Positions 58,156 to 64,000 of a DNA stretch of 64,000 nucleotides are shown one piece after another. Under the pieces are notes generated by a model. The model was given only the letters and a program-made list of their open reading frames with translations, was not told the origin of the DNA and searched no databases. Positions within the stretch are counted from its first letter, which is position 1; every line of letters starts with the position of its first letter. This DNA is from Rubellimicrobium sp. CFH 75288 (GTDB taxonomy: Bacteria > Pseudomonadota > Alphaproteobacteria > Rhodobacterales > Rhodobacteraceae), in NCBI RefSeq assembly GCF_009904055.1, contig NZ_WYDP01000008.1, positions 282,007 through 346,006 of the forward strand, given 5' to 3'. The position numbers were made by a program, and so were the translations under genes.

Positions 58156-58464
58156 ATGGCCCATCCCTTTCTAGCCCCGTCGCCCTACGAGGCGGATGGC
58201 GGTCATCTGATCGGCCGCGACCCCCGCACGATCCCCGCCCATGAGTGGCGGGCGGTCATGCCCGATCCGCTGGTCGGCCTCGCCGCGATCCGCGCCAAGT
58301 GCCTCGACTGCTGCGGCGGCAACGCCGCAGAGGTGCGCAAATGCGTCTGTGTAGCCTGTCCGCTCTGGCCTCTGCGCATGGGCTCCCAGCCCGCCGGGAT
58401 GAGAGTCGCCCGTCAAACGGCCCCTGAGCCCGCCACCGCCGACGCCCCCACCCTCACGGAGTGA
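58156..58464 (+). CDS. Small cysteine-rich early protein
   Basis: A 102-residue protein with a compact metal-binding block (AKCLDCCGGNAAEVRKCVCVACPLWPLRMG: six cysteines). First gene of the repressor-controlled early operon. Conserved in related phages as an uncharacterised zinc-finger-like protein by my recollection; the role is unknown. Confidence 0.7.
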   Translation: MAHPFLAPSPYEADGGHLIGRDPRTIPAHEWRAVMPDPLVGLAAIRAKCLDCCGGNAAEVRKCVCVACPLWPLRMGSQPAGMRVARQTAPEPATADAPTLTE

Positions 58465-58469
58465 CCCCG

Positions 58470-58664
58470 ATGCCCCTGCCCCGCATTCTCTTCGTGACGC
58501 CGCAGGGCGGCGTCCTGATGAGCCCGCCCGCGCCGGAGAACCGCCACGCGGCGGGCACGCTCGCCCATGACCCAGATGCCGCGGCCGAGGAGCTGCGCAA
58601 CGTGCTGGCGCTCCTCGGCCCGGTCGGGGCGGGGGAGCTCGCCGCCCTCCTGGAGCGGCGGTGA
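58470..58664 (+). CDS. Small hypothetical early protein
   Basis: A 64-residue protein (LPRILFVTPQGGVLMSPPAPENRHAAG..., EELRNVLALLGPVGAGELAALLERR). ATG 58470 has GGAG eight bases upstream; GTG 58461 is the alternative. Its stop overlaps the next ATG. Confidence 0.6.
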   Translation: MPLPRILFVTPQGGVLMSPPAPENRHAAGTLAHDPDAAAEELRNVLALLGPVGAGELAALLERR

Positions 58665-59068
58665 TGCGCCGCCCCACGCCCCAAGCCGGCCTCGGCTGGC
58701 ACGCGGCGGCGCTCCGCGACGGGCGCCTGCCGCGCCACGAGGACGAGCCCCAGCCGGGCACCTACCGGATGCGGCTCGTCGCGGGCGGGCCGTGGGTGCC
58801 CGTCCTGATCTGGCTCGACCAGCCCACGGACCCGGAGACGGGGGAGCTGGTCGCGCCCGAGACGCTCCACGCGCTCGTCGGCAGCCCCGAGCGGGGCGAG
58901 CGCGTGGACCCCGCCCGCATCTGGACGCGCTGCCGGCCGATCCCGCGCGAGGCGTGGGAGGCTCTGGTGGCGCTGGTCGCCTCCTCGCCCGCGATGGAGG
59001 CCACGCATGTCCGCCTGCCCGCCGAGGCGCTGGCCCTCGGCCCCCGGAGGGAGCCCCGCCATGGATGA
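58664..59068 (+). CDS. Hypothetical early protein
   Basis: A 134-residue protein (GLGWHAAALRDGRLPRHEDE, GPWVPVLIWLDQPTDPETGEL, WTRCRPIPREAWEALVALV). Alternating strands and helices, no known motif. Overlaps the following gene by eight bases, so it is co-translated with the recombination genes. Confidence 0.65.
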   Translation: MRRPTPQAGLGWHAAALRDGRLPRHEDEPQPGTYRMRLVAGGPWVPVLIWLDQPTDPETGELVAPETLHALVGSPERGERVDPARIWTRCRPIPREAWEALVALVASSPAMEATHVRLPAEALALGPRREPRHG

Positions 59069-59807
59069 CGCCGCCCCGCCCCCGATGGGGCACAACCGCC
59101 CCCCGCCGGTCGATCCGGCGGCGCTCGACGCCTTCGAGGCGCGGGTGCGGGCCATGGCCGAGACGGCCGGGCAATGGCTCGACGAGGGCGCGGTCGCGGA
59201 CGCGGCCGATGCCTCCCGCGCGGGCGATTTCCTGACGGCGCTCCGCGCGCTGCACCGCGAGGTCGACGAGGCGCGGCGCGAAGCCAAGCGGCCCCACGAC
59301 GAGGCGGCCAAGGCCGTCCAGGCGGCCTTCGCCCCGCTCCTCGCCCCGCTCGAAGCGGCGGCGGAGCGGATCAAGGCGCTGCTGGCCGAGTACGCGGAGC
59401 GCGAGCAGGCCGGACGCGAGGCCGAAAGGTCCGAGGCGCTGGCCCGCGCCCGCGCCGATCTGGCGGCGGCCGAGGCCGAGCGCGAGCGGGCCGCGTGCGC
59501 CCATGACGTGATCGGCGAGGCGGCGGCGGAGCACGCCATCGCGGTCATCGAGGAGCGCATCGCCGCCCTGGAGCGCGGGGACACGCGCGTGCGGATCGCC
59601 TCCGCGACCGGAGGCGGCCGGACGCTCGCGCAGCGCACCCGGCGGGTCGCCCGCCTCGTCAATCTCAACCGCGCGCTCATCCACTACCGCGACCGCGCGG
59701 AGGTCGCGGCGCTCCTGGAACGCCTCGCCAATGCCGACCTGCGGGGGCCGGACGCCCCCGACCACATCCCCGGCTTTGCCATTGCCATCGAGAGGATTGT
59801 CGCATGA
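59061..59807 (+). CDS. Coiled-coil protein upstream of recT
   Basis: A 248-residue protein with long charged helices (DEARREAKRPHDEAAKAVQAAFAPLL..., ERSEALARARADLAAAEAERERAA) and a more ordered end (QRTRRVARLVNLNRALIHYRDRAEVAALLERLANADLRG). Its stop overlaps the recT ATG. Proteins of this type precede recT in several phages and may replace or help the partner nuclease; that is inference. Confidence 0.65.
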   Translation: MDDAAPPPMGHNRPPPVDPAALDAFEARVRAMAETAGQWLDEGAVADAADASRAGDFLTALRALHREVDEARREAKRPHDEAAKAVQAAFAPLLAPLEAAAERIKALLAEYAEREQAGREAERSEALARARADLAAAEAERERAACAHDVIGEAAAEHAIAVIEERIAALERGDTRVRIASATGGGRTLAQRTRRVARLVNLNRALIHYRDRAEVAALLERLANADLRGPDAPDHIPGFAIAIERIVA

Positions 59808-60898
59808 TGACCCCCCCGCCCTCCGGCAGCCTCGTCCGCGCGGCCGACAAGCCGCTGCGGCAGGTCGCCAATGTCCGCGAGCTGCTCGTCAACCGGCAGG
59901 CGCAGGAGCAGCTCGCCAAGGTCGCCGCCCGCCACCTCAATCCCGAGCGGATGATGCGCGTGATGGCGAACTCGATCCGCGCCACGCCCGCGCTGGCCGA
60001 CTGCGAGCCGATGAGCCTGCTCGGCGCGCTGATGCAGTGCGCCACGCTCGGTCTGGAGCCCAACACCCCGCTGGGCCACGCCTACCTGATCCCCTTCGGG
60101 AAGTCGGTCACGCTGGTCGTGGGCTACAAGGGCATGGCGGACATGGCGCGCCGCTCCGGGCTCGTGGTCTCGCTCCACTCGGACGTGGTCTATTCGGACG
60201 ACGAGCTGTGGTCCTACGAATACGGCTCCGGGATGCATCTGCGGCACAAGCCCGGGCCGCGCGAGGGCCGCAAGGTCGCGGCCTACTGCTACGTCAAGCT
60301 CAAGGACGGCGAGGCGTTCGTGGTCCTGCCCTGGCCGGAGGTGATGAGGGTCCGCGACCTCTCGCAGGGCTATCGCCGGGCGGTCGCCAAGGGCGACAAG
60401 GGTGCGCCCTGGATCGCGCACGAGGACGCGATGGCGCGCAAGACGGCGTTGCGCGCGCTCGCCAATCGGGGCGAGATGCCCATTTCGGTCGAGTTTGCGC
60501 AGGCGCTGGAGGTGGACGAGGCGCCGGTGGATTTCGGGCGTCTGGCGCAGCACCCCGAGGACGGGCCGGTGATCGAGGCGCAGGCCGCGCCGCCGCCCGA
60601 GCCCGAGCCCGACCGGCAGCCGGAGCCGGAGCCCGAGGCGCCGCCCCGCGCGCGGCGCGCCCGGAACGCCCGGGCGGCCGAGCCGCCGCCCCCGGAGGAC
60701 GAGCCCGACCCGGACGCGCTCGCCCATCTGGCCTCCGCCTACGACGCGATCCTCGCGGACGCGATGGACGCGGGCGCGGCGCGGGCGCGCGAGGCCAATG
60801 CGGCGATGATCGCCACGATGCGACGCCTCGACCCGGAGATGCACGCGCGGCTGGAGGAGGAGCTCGACGCATTCGAGCGCGCGGAGGAGGACCTGTGA
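59804..60898 (+). CDS. recT: RecT family single-strand annealing protein
   Basis: A 364-residue RecT: N-terminal helix region, then the conserved core SLLGALMQCATLGLEPNTPLGHAYLIPFGKSVTLVVGYKGM, and DEDAMARKTALRALA-like end of the domain near residue 215. An acidic/proline linker and a C-terminal helical tail follow. It promotes annealing of phage DNA. No lambda exo/YqaJ-type exonuclease gene is visible beside it. Confidence 0.93.
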   Translation: MMTPPPSGSLVRAADKPLRQVANVRELLVNRQAQEQLAKVAARHLNPERMMRVMANSIRATPALADCEPMSLLGALMQCATLGLEPNTPLGHAYLIPFGKSVTLVVGYKGMADMARRSGLVVSLHSDVVYSDDELWSYEYGSGMHLRHKPGPREGRKVAAYCYVKLKDGEAFVVLPWPEVMRVRDLSQGYRRAVAKGDKGAPWIAHEDAMARKTALRALANRGEMPISVEFAQALEVDEAPVDFGRLAQHPEDGPVIEAQAAPPPEPEPDRQPEPEPEAPPRARRARNARAAEPPPPEDEPDPDALAHLASAYDAILADAMDAGAARAREANAAMIATMRRLDPEMHARLEEELDAFERAEEDL

Positions 60899-61192
60899 TG
60901 CCTGTATTCGAGAGCGTCCACGACCTCGGCGAGCTGGGCACGCTCCGGCTCGCGTGGGACCTTGTCGGTCTGCGCTGGGAGGAGCCCCAGCGCGATTGCG
61001 GCTGGCGCGGCGGCTGGGAGCGGGACGATGTGGTCCTGCTCTCGGCCGACATCGACGGCGAGCGGCTGCCCAAGGGGGTGCTGCTCATGCCCCCCTTCGC
61101 GGCGCATCTGCCGCGCTGGCGGGCGGAGGCGTGGGCGGCATGGCGACGACCGCGACGCGCTTTGCGACGACAGCCGGTGGGAGGCGGCGTGA
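60898..61192 (+). CDS. Hypothetical early protein, apparent one-base shift near its end
   Basis: Starts at ATG 60898 (overlapping the recT stop) with MPVFESVHDLGELGTLRLAWDLVG and HLPRWRAEAWAAW. The frame then turns Arg-rich, while the neighbouring frame gives DDRDALCDDSRWEAA and a stop at 61190-61192 that overlaps the next ATG. One added base near 61143 would make a protein of 98 residues with a natural end. As written, the frame runs on to 61347. Confidence 0.5.
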
Positions 61193-61347
61193 TGGTGGTG
61201 CCGCAGTCCCGCCCCGCCAATATCGACCGCCCCCCGCCCCGCCCGCAGACGGACCGGGAGTTTCTGGCGTGGCTGTGCTCGCCCGAGCCCGCGCGGGAGG
61301 CGGCGGAGATGGTGCGCAGGATCGACGAACAGGAGGCCTCCAGATGA
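61192..61347 (+). CDS. Small hypothetical early protein
   Basis: A 51-residue protein from ATG 61192: VVPQSRPANIDRPPPRPQTD, then REFLAWLCSPEPAREAAEMVRRIDEQEASR, a helical end. Its start overlaps the presumed stop of the previous gene, and its stop overlaps the next ATG. No family. Confidence 0.5.
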   Translation: MVVPQSRPANIDRPPPRPQTDREFLAWLCSPEPAREAAEMVRRIDEQEASR

Positions 61348-61662
61348 CCCGCCCGGCTCGTCTTCCCCCGCCTGTCCCGGCCAACCGCGTCGCCCCGCCG
61401 TCCGGGGACGGGGACATCGTGTGGCTGCTCGACGTGCTGGACCGCGCCGGGACGTCCGAGGGGTTCGACCCGGACCGGACCTGGCAGGCGCGGCTCGACG
61501 CCCATCAGGGGGGGGGTCGATTGGGTCAATGTCCTCGTGTGGGCGGCGGCGCTGGTTGCCTGTGTGGCCCTCTGGTCCTGGATCGGGTGGCTGGGGTGGC
61601 AGGCGTGGGAGGCGCTGCGCGACGCGGCGATGGCCGCCCCCGGCATGACGGAGGGGCGGTGA
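61344..61662 (+). CDS. Membrane protein with homopolymer frameshift
   Basis: From ATG 61344 the frame is sensible (GDIVWLLDVLDRAGTSEGFDPDRTWQARLDAHQGG) up to a G9 run at 61508-61516. After it, another frame gives VDWVNVLVWAAALVACVALWSWIGW (a membrane helix) and stops at 61660-61662 over the next ATG. G8 instead of G9 would give one 105-residue protein. As written, the frame fuses into the next gene. Confidence 0.55.
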
Positions 61663-61826
61663 TGGGGGGCAACCTTCCGCCGTTCCTGGCGACGATGATC
61701 TGGGCTGTGGCTGTCATCGCCGTGGCCGAGACGGTCGCGGACCTGGTGCAGTGCGGTGGGGCAACAGCCATGTGGGCCGGGTGGTTGGCCCTGTGGGGCA
61801 TGGAATGGCAGGGAGTGGCCAAGTGA
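61662..61826 (+). CDS. Small membrane protein
   Basis: A 54-residue protein with one hydrophobic helix (FLATMIWAVAVIAVAETVADLV) and a Trp-rich C-terminal part. Starts over the previous stop and its TGA overlaps the GTG of the HNH gene. Function unknown. Confidence 0.5.
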   Translation: MGGNLPPFLATMIWAVAVIAVAETVADLVQCGGATAMWAGWLALWGMEWQGVAK

Positions 61827-62209
61827 AGAACAAGCTGGGGGATCTCAACGACCACCTTTTCGCGCAGCTCGAGCGGCTGGGCGACGAGGACGGCTATGTC
61901 TGGCTCGTCGTGGACGAGCGCAACCCGTATACCGGCGCTGCGACGCGGAGCGTCCTTAAGCACAAGTGGCTGTGGGAGAGGTCGAACGGCCCGTTGCCTG
62001 AGGGGTATGCCCTCAAGTGCCTGGACGGGGACCGGGCCAACTGTGACTCCTCGAACTGGGAGGCGGTGCCGCGCGCCCTGCTGCCTCGCTTGGCTGGGGC
62101 GTCGCGCCATGGCAGGCGCGTGCTGGCCTACGACAAGGCGGAGCCGGAGCTGCGCCCGCTGCTGCTGGCCGCGGCGAAGCTGGCGCACAAGGCGAAAGGA
62201 GGCGAGTGA
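61823..62209 (+). CDS. HNH endonuclease-like protein
   Basis: A 128-residue protein starting at GTG 61823 (GTGA). The C-terminal two thirds fit an HNH fold of the phage type: TRSVLKHKWLWERSNGPLPEGYALKCLDGDRANCDSSNWEAVPR, with the His in KHKW and Asn in RANCDSSNW. Here the first residues of the usual HLD are replaced by KCLDGD, which may weaken activity. A free-standing homing-type or packaging nuclease is possible. Confidence 0.7.
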   Translation: MKNKLGDLNDHLFAQLERLGDEDGYVWLVVDERNPYTGAATRSVLKHKWLWERSNGPLPEGYALKCLDGDRANCDSSNWEAVPRALLPRLAGASRHGRRVLAYDKAEPELRPLLLAAAKLAHKAKGGE

Positions 62210-62637
62210 TGGACGAGGACCGCACGGACACGAGCAGGGTGGCGGTGGAGGCATTGGCGGCGATGCATGATCGCCATGCCGCCGATCTCCGCGCCGACCC
62301 GGAACGGGTCTGCCTCGATCCGTCCCATGTTGCCGAGGCCATTGCGGCGCACGAGAAGGGTGCCGCCACCCTGCGTGCTCTCCTCGCGGAGCGAGAGGAG
62401 CTTCGGCAAGCGCTGGAACGGTTGCAGGCCGAACGGGACCACTGGAGGGCCTTCTTCGAGCGGGCGCGCGCGATCTGGTACGACGATGCGGGGTTTGTCG
62501 TGGAAAACTGGGAATATGGCCCAGAGAATCCGCACCGGAAGGACGAGTGCGCCCACTTCTACCGCAGGGGCTGGAACTGCGACGAGTGCAGGATCTCGGG
62601 TTTCTATCGTCTCTTTGAGGAGGAATGGGACCGCTGA
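62209..62637 (+). CDS. Hypothetical protein with coiled coil and cysteines
   Basis: A 142-residue protein. A central coiled coil (LRALLAEREELRQALERLQAERDHWRAFFERA) is followed by a small cysteine/histidine domain (HRKDECAHFYRRGWNCDECRISGF) that may bind zinc. ATG 62209 overlaps the previous stop. No family recognised. Confidence 0.6.
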   Translation: MDEDRTDTSRVAVEALAAMHDRHAADLRADPERVCLDPSHVAEAIAAHEKGAATLRALLAEREELRQALERLQAERDHWRAFFERARAIWYDDAGFVVENWEYGPENPHRKDECAHFYRRGWNCDECRISGFYRLFEEEWDR

Positions 62638-63068
62638 TGCCCGCCGCGCGTCCGTCTCAGCCTCTGCCCGCGTGGGCTGTGGAGCCGCTGGACATGAACG
62701 GGGCCGCCCGCGCATTGGGCGTGTCCCGTCGTACCTTTTCGGAGATGCTGGCCCGCCTGGCCCGGCCCGAGCCCGGCGCCCCCCTGTTCTGGGAGTTGCG
62801 CGGGCGGCGCAAGAAGGTGTTCTATCCCGAACACGTCGCGCGGCTCAGGGAGGCGTTCGCGTGCCAAACCTCGTCCTCAAGGCCCGCAACGGCGTCTGGC
62901 ACGCCTCTGGCACCATCGGGGGACAGCGCGTTCGACAGAGCCTGGGCACTCGTGACCGCGCCCGGGCCGAGGAGCTCTGCGCGCTCCTCGAAGCGCGCCT
63001 GTGGAAACGTCATTCCTATGGGGAAGAAGCCGTCCGCACCTTCGAGGAAGCGGTCGCCAGCTACGTGA
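62637..63068 (+). CDS. Excisionase-like MerR/Xis-type helix-turn-helix protein
   Basis: The first 75 residues form a helix-turn-helix of the excisionase type (PLDMNGAARALGVSRRTFSEMLARL..., WELRGRRKKVFYPEHVARLREAF). The frame then runs on for 68 codons overlapping the integrase gene, where the text is Ser/Pro-rich. The natural end may be near 62870. Position just before int supports a role in directing excision. Confidence 0.7.
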   Translation: MPAARPSQPLPAWAVEPLDMNGAARALGVSRRTFSEMLARLARPEPGAPLFWELRGRRKKVFYPEHVARLREAFACQTSSSRPATASGTPLAPSGDSAFDRAWALVTAPGPRSSARSSKRACGNVIPMGKKPSAPSRKRSPAT

Positions 63069-63910
63069 CCCAAGGCGGCGAGCGGCGCTTCCTCGCGCCC
63101 CTCCTCAGCCACTTCAAGGGCCGTCATGTCGCCACCATCCGGCCCGGCGAGGTCCGCGAAGCCGCCTTGACGCTCTACCCTCACGCGAGTCCTGCCACGC
63201 GCAATCGTCAGGTCATCATCCCCGCCCGCGCGGTCATCAACCATGCGCATTCGATGGGCTGGTGCCCCCGGATCAGCGTCGAGATTTTCGAGGCCCGAAA
63301 GGCCCGAAAGGCCAAGCCTGCCAGCCGTTTGTGGCTCGAGAAGTTCATGGCGCGGGCGGACGCGGACGGGCTGCCCCATCTGTCCGCCATTGTCCTGTTC
63401 ATGCACCAGACGGGCGCGCGCCGGTCCGAGGCCGTGCGGCTGATGGGCGAGCATGTGGATCTCGGCCGCCGGGTCGCGCTGCTGGAGCGGACCAAGACCG
63501 ACGAGTGGTCGGTGCGCCACCTGACGGCCGAGCTGGTGGTGCGGTTGTCGGCGCTGGATCCGCGACCCGGTGAGCCCGTGTTCCGCTATACCGACCCGGC
63601 GGCGGTCAACCGACGCATGGCCGCGGTGTGCGACCGCGCGGGGATCGAGCGCAAGGGCACCCACGCGGCGGGGCGTCACAGCTTCGGCACCAACGCCATG
63701 AACGCTGGGGCGCACGTCAAGGCGGCCATGGAGGCGGGCGGCTGGAAGTCGGCTCGGCTGTTCCTCGAAACCTACGTTCACGCGGACGGCGCCGGCCGCG
63801 ATCTGGCGGCGATCTTCGATGCCCAGACGGGGCCGGTTGGCACGGATTCGGCACACAGGGTTCCCGTCAACAGGCAAAGAACAAGACGCATCAAGGGGTT
63901 GTCGCGATAA
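62861..63910 (+). CDS. int: Tyrosine recombinase / phage integrase
   Basis: A 349-residue integrase from GTG 62861 (GGGAGG 7 bases before). The N-terminal arm-binding and core-binding domains are followed by the catalytic domain with Arg in HQTGARRSEAVRL, His-x-x-Arg in HAAGRHSFGTNAM, and the nucleophile Tyr in LFLETYVHADG. Its stop lies seven bases before attR. It inserts the element in tRNA-Thr. The final 20 codons contain a possible arm site. Confidence 0.93.
   Translation: MPNLVLKARNGVWHASGTIGGQRVRQSLGTRDRARAEELCALLEARLWKRHSYGEEAVRTFEEAVASYVTQGGERRFLAPLLSHFKGRHVATIRPGEVREAALTLYPHASPATRNRQVIIPARAVINHAHSMGWCPRISVEIFEARKARKAKPASRLWLEKFMARADADGLPHLSAIVLFMHQTGARRSEAVRLMGEHVDLGRRVALLERTKTDEWSVRHLTAELVVRLSALDPRPGEPVFRYTDPAAVNRRMAAVCDRAGIERKGTHAAGRHSFGTNAMNAGAHVKAAMEAGGWKSARLFLETYVHADGAGRDLAAIFDAQTGPVGTDSAHRVPVNRQRTRRIKGLSR
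63838..63859 (+). promoter_or_regulatory. Possible integrase arm-type sites (right)
   Basis: TGGCACG and CGGCACA 11 bp apart within the last codons of int, the counterpart of the pair at 9601-9622. See that entry; arm-site role inferred. Confidence 0.4.
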
Positions 63911-63917
63911 ATCTGCC

Positions 63918-63967
63918 CCCTTGGTAAGGGAGAGGTCGAGAGTTCAATCCTCTCCGGCAGCACCAGC
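63918..63967 (+). repeat. attR core (50-bp direct repeat)
   Basis: Identical to 9459-9508: the 3' half of tRNA-Thr without the 5' acceptor strand and D arm, so not a functional tRNA. It marks the right prophage end; host DNA resumes at about 63968. Confidence 0.93.
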
Positions 63968-64000
63968 CTTGAGGCGGCCGTGCAAGCGCACGGATCCGGG

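Noticed and set aside
62267..62860. N-terminal extension of the integrase frame
   Set aside because: Overlaps two well-supported genes in other frames and is low complexity; GTG 62861 has a proper ribosome site.
63918..63967. Second tRNA-Thr gene at the right end
   Set aside because: Only the 3' half is present; acceptor 5' strand and D arm are missing, so it is the attR repeat.

Overview
The window comes from a high-GC alphaproteobacterium of the Rhodobacterales type. The first 9.4 kb is an ordinary chromosomal neighbourhood with a gene order familiar from that order: murA, a DUF2948 gene, hisD, a UPF0262 gene, a low-molecular-weight phosphatase gene, infA, maf, a short RNase E/G gene and a yacG-like gene, all on the minus strand in a chain of 4-base overlaps. 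Before it, on the plus strand, lies the end of a polyamine/iron-type ABC transporter operon with a PHP-domain phosphoesterase.

At 9432 there is an intact tRNA-Thr(GGT). Its 3' half, from the anticodon stem through CCA, is repeated exactly over 50 bp at 63918-63967. Between the two copies sits a siphovirus-type prophage of about 54.5 kb, with its tyrosine integrase directly against the right copy. From the right end leftwards the prophage carries: integrase, excisionase-like protein and a RecT operon (58.1-63.9 kb, plus strand); a switch region with an S24-type repressor and matching GGAC-N4-GTCC operators at two promoters (53.8 and 58.1 kb); a patch of accessory genes (TA modules, a DUF1828 pair); and replication and recombination genes. 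A single long late block follows on the minus strand: methyltransferase, terminase, portal, MuF-type head protein, protease, scaffold, capsid, tail tube, chaperones, tape measure, tail tip, J protein, fibre, then endolysin and holin next to the tRNA.

Two loci in the head region stand out. (1) The MuF-type head protein contains a complete intein (38698-39513) at its conserved HPN/CRC site, and the opposite strand of that same DNA encodes an EDxHD/Vsr-like homing endonuclease (38758-39510) whose stop codon abuts the intein boundary. One DNA segment therefore seems to code for protein splicing on one strand and homing on the other. (2) The next gene (37518-38534) fuses an Acb1-like 2H phosphodiesterase (anti-CBASS family) to a HigB/RelE-type toxin. 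Its antitoxin gene overlaps its end, and an operator-like palindrome matching the one before a stand-alone copy of the same TA family (49.65 kb) is preserved inside the fusion junction.

The prophage also holds three conventional TA loci (HigBA-like at 49.7 kb, BrnTA at 52.3 kb, RelE/HTH at 57.4 kb) and an antirepressor/ribbon-helix-helix module with secreted-protein genes inserted between tail genes (20.7-23.1 kb). Several essential phage genes look damaged: an in-frame TGA in the portal gene, an altered catalytic motif in the methyltransferase, and one-base shifts, some at homopolymers, in the tape measure, replication and early genes. These may mark decay or base-calling errors; the sequence alone cannot tell which.
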